36,038 nt of DNA from assembly GCA_016183265.1 (NCBI GenBank), contig JACPEX010000022.1:1-36038 (forward strand). The letters are read 5' to 3'. Every line of letters starts with the position of its first letter. Position 1 is the stretch's first letter. A program made the position numbers and the translations under genes. The notes beneath the pieces were generated by a model. That model was not told where the DNA came from. It saw only the letters and a program-made list of their open reading frames with translations, and searched no databases. This document shows, in pieces, positions 15,244 to 23,857 of the stretch. The stretch is from Candidatus Daviesbacteria bacterium (GTDB lineage: Bacteria; Patescibacteriota; Microgenomatia; Daviesbacterales; UBA10151).

Positions 15244-16266
15244 ATGGATTCTGCCCGAGCGATAGTTGAAGAATTAAAAATCAAGGTTACCCAAGCAAGT
15301 CTGCCAAAAGAGGTTGAAGAAAAACTTTTAAACCTGCTAAAGTTTACCGGATCTGGTACGGAATTAGATGGTTTGGTAAATTATATTAATTTTGTAATTT
15401 CCCTGCCTTTTGGAAAATATGCCCAGGATATTTTGGACTTAAACCGGGCCGAACAAATTTTGGACAAAAACCATTATGGTTTGCAATCTGTTAAAGACAG
15501 AATTTTAGAGTATTTATCGGTTTTAATTTTGCACCAGCAAACCAGACATATCAATATCTTTCGTGCTCCAATTGTAGCTTTTATTGGTCTAGTGGGAACC
15601 GGTAAGACTTCTTTGGCCTATTCTATTGCCGAAAGTTTAGGCAGGCCATTAACTAGAATTCCGTTTGGGGGTTTGGGAGATCCGGCAACGTTACGTGGAT
15701 CATCCCGGGTCCGTCCGGATGCAGAACCTGGCCAAATTATCAAAGCTATTCAATCTGCCAAAGTTTCCAATCCAGTAATATTACTGGATGAAATAGACAG
15801 GGTAGCAGAGCAGCATAGGGTAGATATTATGGGAGTGTTAGTAGAACTTTTAGACCCGGCCCAAAACCAGACATTTTTAGATCATTTCCTGGATTTCCCT
15901 TATGACTTATCACAGGTTTTATTTATTGCAACAGCCAATAATACCGGTAATATTGCCACCGCTGTTTTGGACCGACTTGAGCCGATTATGATGCCTTCTT
16001 ATTCAGATGAGGAAAAATTAGTGATTGGCAAAAATTATTTATTGCCAAAAGCTATGGGAGAAGCAGGAATAGGTAAGGATACTTTGGTGGTGGATGAGGC
16101 AGCTTGGCCGCAAATTTTACGGCCATTAGGTTTTGATTCAGGAATCAGGTCATTATCTAGATCTTTGCAAGCAGTTTGTAGAAAAGTTGCCAGAAAAAAA
16201 GTAGAAGGGGAAGCAGGGCCATTTAGAATTACTACTGAGAATCTAGGAGAATATTTAGCCGGATGA
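15244..16266 (+). CDS. Lon-type AAA+ ATPase without protease domain
   Basis: A 340-aa protein matching the AAA+ core of Lon: INFVISLPFGKYAQDILDL (in part; Lon has a LPWG motif here), NRAEQILDKNHYGLQSVKDRILEYL, Walker A GLVGTGKT (115-122), Walker B VILLDEID (178-185), a DR arginine-finger segment LDRLEP (242-247), and the sensor-2 segment GIRSLSRSL with R302. Typical Lon is about 780 aa. The N-terminal substrate-binding domain is cut to about 50 residues, and the Ser-Lys protease domain is absent: the frame stops at 16264, where RNase J begins (ATGA overlap). No frameshifted remnant can exist downstream because RNase J occupies that DNA. It is therefore an intact stand-alone ATPase, probably an unfoldase or remodeler, translationally coupled to RNase J. 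Confidence 0.85.
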   Translation: MDSARAIVEELKIKVTQASLPKEVEEKLLNLLKFTGSGTELDGLVNYINFVISLPFGKYAQDILDLNRAEQILDKNHYGLQSVKDRILEYLSVLILHQQTRHINIFRAPIVAFIGLVGTGKTSLAYSIAESLGRPLTRIPFGGLGDPATLRGSSRVRPDAEPGQIIKAIQSAKVSNPVILLDEIDRVAEQHRVDIMGVLVELLDPAQNQTFLDHFLDFPYDLSQVLFIATANNTGNIATAVLDRLEPIMMPSYSDEEKLVIGKNYLLPKAMGEAGIGKDTLVVDEAAWPQILRPLGFDSGIRSLSRSLQAVCRKVARKKVEGEAGPFRITTENLGEYLAG

Positions 16267-17957
16267 AATCATTTAAACCGACGTTTATACCACAACTTAA
16301 TCAAAAACAACCGCTCAGGATTATTCCCTTGGGTGGTGTTGGTGACGTCACTAAGAATATGTATGTTTATGAAACTGATCAGGATATTATTATAATTGAT
16401 TGCGGAGTCGGATTTCCGGATGAAGCTATGCCTGGGGTGGATTTAGTTATTCCGGATATTTCTTATCTAAAGGATAAGATAAATAAGATTAGAGGGATAA
16501 TTATTACCCATGGCCATGAAGATCATACCGGTGGCCTGCCTTATATCTGGCCGGAACTGCAGGTTCCTATTTATACCCAAAGATTAACTGCCGGGTTTAT
16601 CCGGGCTAAATTTACCGAGCATAATCTACCTAAAGACCAGATCAAAGAATTAAAAATTGACCAAACTTTAGATTTAGGCAGTTTTAAGCTTTCTTTTTAC
16701 CAGGTTTCCCATTCGGTTCCTGATTCAACAGGTATTGTAATTAGAACACCACAAGGGATAATTATCCATCAGGCAGATTTTAAGATTGACTGGACACCGG
16801 TTTCAGGCCAAGTGACTGATGTAGGAAAAGTGGCTCAACTTGGCAAAGAAGGAGTATTACTGCTTTTAATTGATTGTTTACGGGTTGATAAACCGGGTTT
16901 TAATAAATCGGAAAAATCAATTGAAGATTCGTTTGAAAAAGCAGCCTTAGAAACAAAGGGGAAACTTTTAATTACGATGACTTCCTCAAATGTGTCCCGT
17001 ATGCAGCAGGCAATTAATGTGGCGCAAAAAACCGGTAGAAAAGTGGCTATAGTCGGCCGGTCTTTTGAAAATAATTTTCAGGTAGCAAGAGACTTAGGTT
17101 ACTTATCTGTGCCGCCAGGTATAGTAGTTGCTTCTGATGCAATCTCTTCATTTCCTGCCGGTAAATTATTATTATTAATTGCCGGCGCCCAGGGTCAATC
17201 TGATTCATCGCTTGCCAGGGCAGCCAATGGTGAACATAAGCAAGTTAAATTAAGCAGCGGTGATAGCGTAGTATTTTCAGCTGACCCGATTCCTTCCACT
17301 GAATCAGCCCAAAACGCTTTAATTGACGCTTTATCAAGGTTGGGTTTAAATGTTTATTATTCTGCTGTCGCTTCGGACTTGCATGTAAGCGGGCACGCCG
17401 CCGTAGAGGAGTTACGGCTTATGGTTAATTTAATCAAGCCGCAATTTCTATTTCCGATAGGTGGCAGTTTTAGGCATATGGAATCTTTTTCTCAGATGGC
17501 TCAAGAGATGGGATATGATAAAAAACAAGTTTTGAATATAGAAAATGGGGATGTCCTGGAGGTAAAAAATGAGGAAATAAAATTAATTACCAGAGTAGAA
17601 GTGCAAAATGTCTATGTGGATGGGTTAGGAATTGGAGATGTAGGGCATATAGTGTTGCGGGACCGGCAAAAAATGAGCGAAGAAGGAATAGTAGTTGTGG
17701 TAGTATCAGTAGATATTCATACAGGCCAGCTGGTATCTGAGGTAGACATTATCTCTAGGGGGTTTGTTTTTGAAGAAATGGCCCGCGATCTTTTAGAAGA
17801 AGCAAAAGAGATTATCCGGCAAGCGCTACAAAAGCATATCCACAAAGGGACAGATTGGAGATTCATTCGGAAAATGATTGAGGATTCACTGGAAAAATTC
17901 TTATATCAGGCAACTAAAAGGAGGCCGTTAATATTGCCTGTAGTGGTGGAGGTTTAA
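16263..17957 (+). CDS. rnj: Ribonuclease J
   Basis: Metallo-beta-lactamase/beta-CASP ribonuclease with 5'-to-3' exo- and endonuclease activity in mRNA decay and rRNA processing; 564 aa, the normal size. Visible: RIIPLGGVGDVTKNMYVYE near the N-terminus (residues 19-37), the metal-binding motif THGHEDHTGG (about 81-90), HSVPDSTG, IHQADFKID, the beta-CASP segment with VAIVGRSFENNF, and ASDLHVSGHA. The C-terminal domain (about 450-564) is present. The ATG overlaps the stop of the Lon-like gene. ftsK follows after 27 nt with its own promoter. Confidence 0.97.
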   Translation: MKSFKPTFIPQLNQKQPLRIIPLGGVGDVTKNMYVYETDQDIIIIDCGVGFPDEAMPGVDLVIPDISYLKDKINKIRGIIITHGHEDHTGGLPYIWPELQVPIYTQRLTAGFIRAKFTEHNLPKDQIKELKIDQTLDLGSFKLSFYQVSHSVPDSTGIVIRTPQGIIIHQADFKIDWTPVSGQVTDVGKVAQLGKEGVLLLLIDCLRVDKPGFNKSEKSIEDSFEKAALETKGKLLITMTSSNVSRMQQAINVAQKTGRKVAIVGRSFENNFQVARDLGYLSVPPGIVVASDAISSFPAGKLLLLIAGAQGQSDSSLARAANGEHKQVKLSSGDSVVFSADPIPSTESAQNALIDALSRLGLNVYYSAVASDLHVSGHAAVEELRLMVNLIKPQFLFPIGGSFRHMESFSQMAQEMGYDKKQVLNIENGDVLEVKNEEIKLITRVEVQNVYVDGLGIGDVGHIVLRDRQKMSEEGIVVVVVSVDIHTGQLVSEVDIISRGFVFEEMARDLLEEAKEIIRQALQKHIHKGTDWRFIRKMIEDSLEKFLYQATKRRPLILPVVVEV

Positions 17958-17969
17958 CCCATAGTCTTG

Positions 17970-17978
17970 TGGTATAAT
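17970..17978 (+). promoter_or_regulatory. Extended -10 promoter of ftsK
   Basis: TGGTATAAT, a perfect extended -10 with TATAAT at 17973-17978. The ftsK ATG at 17985 falls exactly at the predicted transcription start. The nine-base box is identical to the one before pnp and ruvX. Confidence 0.65.
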
Positions 17979-17984
17979 TATTAT

Positions 17985-20078
17985 ATGTCCAGACGTCGTT
18001 CTATTTATAAATTACCAAAATTTAGATTAAAACATAAAACCATAACTGCTATTGGTACGCTAATAGCTTTTAGTTTAGCTGTGTTGTCCGGAGTTTCTCT
18101 TTTCACTAATTCACAAGCTTTAGAGTTTTGGAAGAACTTTCTGGAGGAATATTTGGGGGTAATGAAAATTGCCTCACCTATCATCTTTTTGCTTTCCGGA
18201 TTGGTCTTAACAAAAGCCAAATGGAAACTTGCGCAAACTAATGTACTTTTAGGATTTTTACTTCTAGTTTTGTCAGTCTCATCTTTAATTGCGGCAGTCA
18301 AACTGGAAAAAGGCGGTTTAATTGGACAGACTCTATGGTTGCAACTTTCATCTTTTGTCACACCAGTAGGTTCTGCAGCTTTGCTCCTGCTAGTTTTTCT
18401 GGTAGGCTTGGTGGTTTTATTTAATACCTCGCTTCAGCAAATTCTCGGGATCTTTGTTTGGGTTTTTAATGCTGTGCAAGCAGTTTTAAAACCGCTGTTT
18501 AACCGTCACCGGACTTTTGAAGCCAAGCACATTCCAATTAAAGTTTCCGGAGTTGATGAACGACCTATAATCAAGCCTCAAGTACAGCAGCAAAAAAGTC
18601 CAGTTATTGCCGATGTTTTGGTGCAAAATGTAGCCGGACAAAGTAAGGTTTGGAAATATCCGCCTGCCTCGCTTTTATCAGATAAAGTTGGTTCTGCAGC
18701 TGACCGGGGAGATGTGAAAAAGAGCGCAGCTATTATCGAGAAGACTCTAGATTCATTTGGTATCCAGGCTGATGTGGCAGAGGTTAATGGCGGTCCGGCC
18801 GTGACCCAATATGCTTTAAGGATTTCAGCTGGAACCAAGATTTCTAAAATTGCTAACTTGCAACACGATATAGCTTTAGCTCTGGCTACCCCGACAGGCA
18901 CTGTCAGGATTGAAGCTCCAATCCCTGGTAAATCTTTAGTAGGTATTGAAGTGCCCAATCATACATTAGAGATTGTCGGATTAAAGCATGTTTTATCATC
19001 CGAGGAGATGGTACGCCATAAATCAAAGTTGGCTGTGGCTTTGGGGCGCGATACCTCATCTAAATCAATGATTGTAGATTTAGACAAAATGCCGCACTGT
19101 TTGATTGCCGGTACAACCGGGTCAGGAAAATCAATTTTGCTTAATTCGTTTATCACCTCTCTGCTTTTTAGGAATTCCCCTGATGAACTTAAATTAATCT
19201 TGATTGATCCGAAAAGAGTGGAGCTGACAAACTATAATGGTATCCCTCATCTTTTAACACCAGTGATAACCGAACCGGAGAAAATTTTATCCTCGTTAAA
19301 ATGGGCTATGGCAGAAATGGATAGGCGTTATAAATTATTCCAATCAGTTGGCGTAAGAAATATAACTGGTTATAACGAGATGTCAGGTTTTCAGGCACTG
19401 CCTTATATTGTGATTATTATTGATGAACTGGCGGATCTAATGATGTTTGCGCCGGTTGAAATAGAGGATGCCATTACCAGGATTGCCCAATTAGCTCGGG
19501 CTACAGGAATACATTTAGTAGTAGCGACCCAAAGGCCTTCAGTTGATGTGATCACCGGTTTAATTAAAGCCAATATCCCTTGTAGGATTGCTTTTAATGT
19601 ATCTTCAATGATTGATTCAAGGGTTATTCTGGATGGCCCCGGGGCAGAGAAGTTGTTGGGGCGTGGAGATATGCTGTTTTTACCGCCCGATGCTTCAAAG
19701 CCGATGCGTATTCAAGGGGTATTTGTGCAGGATGCAGAAATTAATAATTTAATTAAATATCTTAAATCAACCGGTATTGCCCCGGAGTATACAACAGAGG
19801 TGACAGAAATGCCTCTAGGCAGATGGGGTGGTAAGGGCGGAAATGGTTCGGATAAAGATGAACTATTTGAAGAAGCAGTGAGAACTATTTGTCAATATGA
19901 TCGGGCTTCAGCCTCGCTTTTGCAAAGAAGGTTGAAAGTAGGTTATGCCCGGGCTGCCAGAATTTTAGATGAGCTGGAAGCAGCCGGGATTGTCGGGCTT
20001 GGTGAAGGCAGTAAGCCCCGGGACGTTTTAGTCAGAAATGCTGACGAATACTTTACCGCCCAACAAACAAGTTCTTAG
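17985..20078 (+). CDS. ftsK: DNA translocase FtsK/SpoIIIE
   Basis: Septum-located DNA pump that clears chromosomes at division; 697 aa. Four hydrophobic segments lie in the first about 165 residues (for example TAIGTLIAFSLAVLSGVSLF, in part), then a short linker, the alpha domain, and the motor with Walker A AGTTGSGKS (near 374), the DPKRVEL segment and Walker B IVIIIDELADLMM (near 475). The C-terminal gamma winged helix is complete (EEAVRTICQYDRASASLLQR in part, GYARAARILDELEAAGIVG). The frame is open to a TTG at 17967, but those codons are the promoter itself, so the ATG at 17985 is preferred. It is followed by tsaC after 2 nt. Confidence 0.97.
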   Translation: MSRRRSIYKLPKFRLKHKTITAIGTLIAFSLAVLSGVSLFTNSQALEFWKNFLEEYLGVMKIASPIIFLLSGLVLTKAKWKLAQTNVLLGFLLLVLSVSSLIAAVKLEKGGLIGQTLWLQLSSFVTPVGSAALLLLVFLVGLVVLFNTSLQQILGIFVWVFNAVQAVLKPLFNRHRTFEAKHIPIKVSGVDERPIIKPQVQQQKSPVIADVLVQNVAGQSKVWKYPPASLLSDKVGSAADRGDVKKSAAIIEKTLDSFGIQADVAEVNGGPAVTQYALRISAGTKISKIANLQHDIALALATPTGTVRIEAPIPGKSLVGIEVPNHTLEIVGLKHVLSSEEMVRHKSKLAVALGRDTSSKSMIVDLDKMPHCLIAGTTGSGKSILLNSFITSLLFRNSPDELKLILIDPKRVELTNYNGIPHLLTPVITEPEKILSSLKWAMAEMDRRYKLFQSVGVRNITGYNEMSGFQALPYIVIIIDELADLMMFAPVEIEDAITRIAQLARATGIHLVVATQRPSVDVITGLIKANIPCRIAFNVSSMIDSRVILDGPGAEKLLGRGDMLFLPPDASKPMRIQGVFVQDAEINNLIKYLKSTGIAPEYTTEVTEMPLGRWGGKGGNGSDKDELFEEAVRTICQYDRASASLLQRRLKVGYARAARILDELEAAGIVGLGEGSKPRDVLVRNADEYFTAQQTSS

Positions 20079-20080
20079 CA

Positions 20081-20671
20081 ATGAAAGCTCTTGATCTGAC
20101 TTTTAAGGATGAAAATCAAATTATTAAGCTTCTAAAGAATGGCAAAATTGGCGCATTGCCGACTGATACAATCTACGGATTAGTAGGATCAGCTTTAAAC
20201 CCAAAGACTATTGAGGAAATTTATTCCTTGCGTAAGAGGGATACTGCTAAGCCAATGATTATTTTAATCTCTTCTCTGGATGACTTGAAGAAATTCAATA
20301 TTATTTTAACAAAAGAACAGACTAAATTTCTAAAGAAGGTCTGGCCTAATCCGGTTAGTGTAATTTTGCCATGTCCTCTGGAAAAATTCATCTACTTACA
20401 TAGAGACAAAAAGAGTTTAGCTTTTAGGTTGCCTAAAGATAAAAATCTTCTAAAGATTTTAAAAGAAGTTGGGCCTTTGGTGGCACCTAGTGCTAATTTT
20501 GAAAAAAGGAAACCTGCTGAAACCATTACTGAGGCAAAAAAATATTTTGAAGGTAAGGTCGCTTTTTATGTAGATGAAGGAAAATTAAAGTCAAAACCCT
20601 CAACAGTTATTAGATTATACGAAGATGGCACACAAATAGTGTTAAGAGAAGGCAGTTTTAGGGGCAGTTAG
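20081..20671 (+). CDS. tsaC: Threonylcarbamoyl-AMP synthase (TsaC/Sua5 family)
   Basis: Makes threonylcarbamoyl-AMP from threonine, bicarbonate and ATP, the first step to t6A37 of ANN-decoding tRNAs. It is 196 aa, a TsaC-size protein without the Sua5 C-terminal domain. Seen: GKIGALPTDTIYGLVGSALN (residues 21-40), the KRD..KPM segment (52-59), VAPSANFEKRKPA near 136-148, and STVIRL near the end. It starts 2 nt after ftsK, so it is the last gene of that operon. Its last 30 nt overlap the minus-strand unknown gene. Confidence 0.95.
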   Translation: MKALDLTFKDENQIIKLLKNGKIGALPTDTIYGLVGSALNPKTIEEIYSLRKRDTAKPMIILISSLDDLKKFNIILTKEQTKFLKKVWPNPVSVILPCPLEKFIYLHRDKKSLAFRLPKDKNLLKILKEVGPLVAPSANFEKRKPAETITEAKKYFEGKVAFYVDEGKLKSKPSTVIRLYEDGTQIVLREGSFRGS

Positions 20672-21100
20672 CTGTTCAAGGATCTGGTCGATAGGCAGCA
20701 TAGTTTCTTTAAACCTTTTTTCTTCCGCTTCCTTTCTTTTTCTTTCCAATTGGTCATCCGCGGCAGCTTTGAAATTTCTAAATTGGTCATCGGATAAATG
20801 GATATAAGCCAGGATAATTTTTTCTGTGCACTGGCCGCTGATATGCTTTAAGTTATTAAATAAAATGATATAAAAATCTTTACCTGAGTCGGGTTGTTTG
20901 CTGTGGCTGACCTCTACTTCGTAATCGTTAAGATCCAGACGGTAATGGTTTTGTAAGGAGGACGGGTCAAATTTGGCAAGGTCAGTTTGCATTACTATCA
21001 ATTTATCTGATTTAATCAACTCGACCAGTTGGATGATATAATGATTAGCCTTTCTCGGATCACCGCTAGGCGGCGGAAGTTGGATAGATTGGTTGGACAT
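20642..21100 (-). CDS. 152-aa hypothetical protein
   Basis: Family not recognised. A soluble, mixed alpha/beta protein: N-terminal GDPRKANHYIIQLVELIKSDKLIVMQTDL region, a central FYIILFNNLKHISGQCTEKI strand region, and a charged coiled-coil-like helix (about 112-135, DQLERKRKEAEEKRFKET). No membrane segment or metal motif. It is supported by a promoter on its strand, TTGACA-17-TAATAT, ending 7 nt before the ATG. Its 3' end overlaps tsaC by 30 nt, tail to tail. It is divergent from rodZ. Confidence 0.75.
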   Translation of the reverse strand: MSNQSIQLPPPSGDPRKANHYIIQLVELIKSDKLIVMQTDLAKFDPSSLQNHYRLDLNDYEVEVSHSKQPDSGKDFYIILFNNLKHISGQCTEKIILAYIHLSDDQFRNFKAAADDQLERKRKEAEEKRFKETMLPIDQILEQLTAPKTAFS

Positions 21101-21107
21101 TAGTTGT

Positions 21108-21136
21108 ATATTAAGAACTTGTAGCCTTTATGTCAA
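21108..21136 (-). promoter_or_regulatory. Promoter of the 152-aa gene
   Basis: On the minus strand TTGACA (plus 21131-21136), 17-nt spacer, TAATAT (plus 21108-21113). The ATG at 21100 is 7 nt past the -10 box, leaderless-type. The -35 box overlaps that of the divergent rodZ promoter, so the two may compete for polymerase. Confidence 0.6.
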
Positions 21137-21155
21137 TCAGCCATTTTGGTAAAAT
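21127..21155 (+). promoter_or_regulatory. Promoter of rodZ
   Basis: TTTATG (21127-21132), 17-nt spacer, TAAAAT (21150-21155) with extended TG (21147-21148). The ATG at 21165 lies 9 nt past the -10 box. Confidence 0.5.
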
Positions 21156-21164
21156 CTGTATCAG

Positions 21165-21803
21165 ATGAGAACAGTTGGACAAGTTTTAAAAGAAGAAAGA
21201 GAAAAAAAAATTTATACCCTGGATGAAATTGAAAAAGCTACCAAAATCCGTAAGGAATTGCTGGAGGCTTTAGAAGCAGGGCAATATCTTAAACTTCCCC
21301 CACCTACTTTTGTGCAGGGGTTTATCAAAAATTATGGCAAGTTTTTGGGGTTAAATACGGAAAAACTTTTGGCAATTTTCAGAAGGGAATTTTCTGAAAA
21401 AGTGCACCCCCCTAGGATTCTAGACTCTTTTACTAACCCAGTTGATAAAAAAGGATTTAGGATGACTCCGGCCAGGGCTTTAGGCAGCTTAATTTTAGGA
21501 TTAATTATTATCTTCTTTGTCTACCTTTGGATTGAGTATAGGTTCTTAGTGGGAGGACCCTTTCTAGAAGTTTCGCAACCTGTTAATCAATATAATGCTA
21601 CTTCTTCCGCAATCGAAGTGATAGGGAGGACTGATCCGGAAGCAAAAGTTAGTATTAATAATCAAGAAATCGGGGTAGATGTGACCGGCAAATTCTCCCA
21701 AGAAATTAAGCTGTCTGGTAATATTAATACAATTGAAATTAGAGCCATCTCAAAAAATGGCAAGATGACCAAGGTTGAAAGAACAGTTTTCCTCAAGATA
21801 TGA
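21165..21803 (+). CDS. rodZ: RodZ-like cell-shape protein (HTH, membrane segment, beta domain)
   Basis: A 212-aa protein. An N-terminal Cro/RodZ-type helix-turn-helix (residues 1-75: GQVLKEEREKKIYTLDEIEK, PPPTFVQGFIKNYGKFLGL) is followed by a linker, one transmembrane helix (about 105-124) and an outside beta domain (VIGRTDPEAKVSINNQEIGV in part). In RodZ the HTH binds MreB in the cytoplasm and helps elongate rod cells. No mreB is in this window, so RodZ is the best name for the domain order and a direct MreB link is inferred. The outer domain looks like an Ig-type fold seen in many CPR surface proteins. Confidence 0.85.
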   Translation: MRTVGQVLKEEREKKIYTLDEIEKATKIRKELLEALEAGQYLKLPPPTFVQGFIKNYGKFLGLNTEKLLAIFRREFSEKVHPPRILDSFTNPVDKKGFRMTPARALGSLILGLIIIFFVYLWIEYRFLVGGPFLEVSQPVNQYNATSSAIEVIGRTDPEAKVSINNQEIGVDVTGKFSQEIKLSGNINTIEIRAISKNGKMTKVERTVFLKI

Positions 21804-21817
21804 TATATTAAGAACCC

Positions 21818-22108
21818 ATGGATTTTTTACAAATTGCCTTAATATTTTTAATACTTTTATTATCAATTTTTTTAGCAATTACCGGAATCCAGGTATTTTT
21901 TATTTTAAGGGATTTAAAGAAGGCTTTGGATAAATTTAATAATATTTTACGGACTGGTGAAAATATAGCAGAAGATGTTGAAAGGCCGGTTGCAGCGGCC
22001 AGTAATCTGGCAACCAGTGCCGGAGCGGCTGCAGTTTCAGGCGCTGCCAAAATTTTAGGCAGACTTATCAAACCCAAACCAAAGCGTTTCTACAAAAAGG
22101 TTTTATGA
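21818..22108 (+). CDS. Small membrane protein, unknown function
   Basis: A 96-aa protein with one N-terminal transmembrane helix (about residues 4-30), then an amphipathic helix (ILRDLKKALDKFNNIL), an Ala-rich helix and a very basic end (KPKPKRFYKKVL). The layout resembles small DUF948-like membrane proteins, but I do not assign a family. It starts 14 nt after rodZ, so the two are probably co-transcribed. Confidence 0.75.
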   Translation: MDFLQIALIFLILLLSIFLAITGIQVFFILRDLKKALDKFNNILRTGENIAEDVERPVAAASNLATSAGAAAVSGAAKILGRLIKPKPKRFYKKVL

Positions 22109-22126
22109 TGAGCTTAAGGTTATCTA

Positions 22127-22167
22127 AAAATCCGCAGGTGTCAATACGAACCCACCCCAAGGGTGGA
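22127..22167 (+). repeat. Dispersed intergenic repeat, copy 2
   Basis: The 41-nt core matches copy 1 at 14454-14494: exact AAAATCCGCAGGTGTCAATA, a 5-nt variable stretch, then exact CCACCCCAAGGGTGGA. The CCACCC/GGGTGG stem is kept. This copy ends 23 nt before the alaS start codon and the outer stem of copy 1 is not conserved. Confidence 0.8.
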
Positions 22168-22190
22168 CATAAATGCAAGAATAAAATAAT

Positions 22191-23852
22191 ATGGATTCCA
22201 AACAAATTAGAGAGAAATATATAAAGTTTTTTGTTGAGCGGGGGCATAAGGTGATTGCGGCGGCGAAGCTTGTGCCGGAGAATGATTCGTCAACACTTTT
22301 TACCTCTTCCGGTATGCAGCCATTAGTCCCCTATCTTTTGGGCCAAGCTCACCCAAGCGGGAAAAGATTAGTTGATAGTCAACCCAGCTTTAGGGCGGAA
22401 GACATAGAAGAAGTTGGGGATAGCCGGCATACCACCTATTTTGAAATGTTAGGCAACTGGTCACTTGGCGACTACTTTAAAAAAGAACAACTGCCTTGGA
22501 TCTGGGAATTCTTAACTCAAGAATTAAAATTACCTAAAGAAAAATTATATGTAACTGTTTTTGAAGGCGGAAATGGAGTCCCGAAAGATATAGAATCTTT
22601 TGAGATCTGGAAAAGTTTGGGGGTTTTGGAGGAGCATATTCTCTTTCATGGAGTTTCTGAAAATTGGTGGTCCAGATCGGGTGCCCCCGACAAGATGCCG
22701 GCAGGGGAAATTGGAGGTCCTGATTCTGAGGTCTTCTATGATTTTGGCAACAATAATTTATTGGAAATCGGCAACTCTGTTTTTATTGAGTACCAAAAGC
22801 AGGATGATGGATCTTTAAAAGAATTAGCCCAAAAAAATGTGGATTTTGGAGGGGGGCTGGAAAGGATAACTGCGGCAGTAGTTAGTTCTCCAGATGTTTT
22901 CCAGACTGATATTTATGAACCGTTACTTAAAAAAATTGAGGAAGTTACAGGAGTAAAATATGCCGACGGTAAAGATAAAATGCAGGTTATTGCAGATCAT
23001 TTGAGAGCTGCTGAGGCTTTGATTGCCGATGGAGTAATTCCTTCAAATAAGTTGCAAGGTTATGTCTTAAGAAGACTTCTCCGACGTTCTGCTGTAAAGT
23101 TGCATTTACTGAATCCCAAGGCTGATTTAAGTTCAATCGCATCTGAGAAAATAGTTAAAGACGAGATAGAAAAGTTCGGTAAAACATTGGATCGCGGACT
23201 TAAAGAAATTGAAAAAATAAACCAAATTGACGGGAAAGCGGCTTTTGATCTGTACCAGACTTTTGGGTTTCCTTATGAAGTTACAGAAGAATTGTTCAGG
23301 CAAAAGGGGCAGGAAATTAATAGGGAGCAATTTAGAGAGGAATTTGAAAAACACAAAGAGCTTTCCCGGACTGCATCTTCAGGCATGTTCAAAGGCGGGT
23401 TGGCCGACCAATCTGAAATTGTTACCAAATACCATACTGCCACCCATCTGTTGCATCAGGCTTTGCGGGATGTTTTGGGGTCGCAGGTTTTTCAAAAAGG
23501 GTCTAATATTACCTCAGAGCGCTTAAGGTTTGATTTTTCCTTTGATCGGAAAATGACTGATGAAGAGATTAAGCAAGTAGAAGATCTTGTTAATAAAAAA
23601 ATAGCAGAAGATTTAAAAGTCGAGCGGAAAATAGTTTCTTTAGAAGAGGCAAAAAAAATGGGAGCAATCGGTCTTTTTTATGAAAAATACAAGGATAAAG
23701 TAATGGTTTATGCAATCGGTAATTACTCTAAAGAAATTTGCGGTGGACCGCATGTTAGCCGTACAGGTGTTATTGGCAGGATTAAAATTACTAAAGAAGA
23801 GGCTATCTCATCAGGGATCCGTAGAATTAGGGCGCAAATTGTATTAAAATAA
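22191..23852 (+). CDS. alaS: Alanyl-tRNA synthetase, compact form
   Basis: Charges tRNA-Ala; 553 aa against about 875 in E. coli. The class II catalytic domain is complete: LFTSSGMQPLVPYLLG, the motif-2 region SQPSFRAEDIEEVGDSRHTT with YFEMLGNWSLGDYF after it, and motif 3 GGGLERI. The tRNA-recognition domain follows (LRRLLRRSAV, then DLYQTFGFPYEVTEELF). The editing core is present with HTATH (415-419) and C517/H521 in ICGGPH. The usual beta-barrel before HTATH is reduced to a short linker (MFKGGLADQSE) and the C-terminal C-Ala domain is missing; the frame stops 5 nt before the next gene. The short form appears intact, not a pseudogene. Confidence 0.96.
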   Translation: MDSKQIREKYIKFFVERGHKVIAAAKLVPENDSSTLFTSSGMQPLVPYLLGQAHPSGKRLVDSQPSFRAEDIEEVGDSRHTTYFEMLGNWSLGDYFKKEQLPWIWEFLTQELKLPKEKLYVTVFEGGNGVPKDIESFEIWKSLGVLEEHILFHGVSENWWSRSGAPDKMPAGEIGGPDSEVFYDFGNNNLLEIGNSVFIEYQKQDDGSLKELAQKNVDFGGGLERITAAVVSSPDVFQTDIYEPLLKKIEEVTGVKYADGKDKMQVIADHLRAAEALIADGVIPSNKLQGYVLRRLLRRSAVKLHLLNPKADLSSIASEKIVKDEIEKFGKTLDRGLKEIEKINQIDGKAAFDLYQTFGFPYEVTEELFRQKGQEINREQFREEFEKHKELSRTASSGMFKGGLADQSEIVTKYHTATHLLHQALRDVLGSQVFQKGSNITSERLRFDFSFDRKMTDEEIKQVEDLVNKKIAEDLKVERKIVSLEEAKKMGAIGLFYEKYKDKVMVYAIGNYSKEICGGPHVSRTGVIGRIKITKEEAISSGIRRIRAQIVLK

Positions 23853-23857
23853 TTTGT

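Noticed and set aside
17967-17984. TTG-started extension of ftsK
   Set aside because: These codons are the TGGTATAAT promoter; the ATG at 17985 fits both the promoter and the protein.
22182-22187. TAAAAT as the -10 box of alaS
   Set aside because: Only 3 nt before the ATG, so transcription would start inside the gene; the real alaS promoter is not clear.
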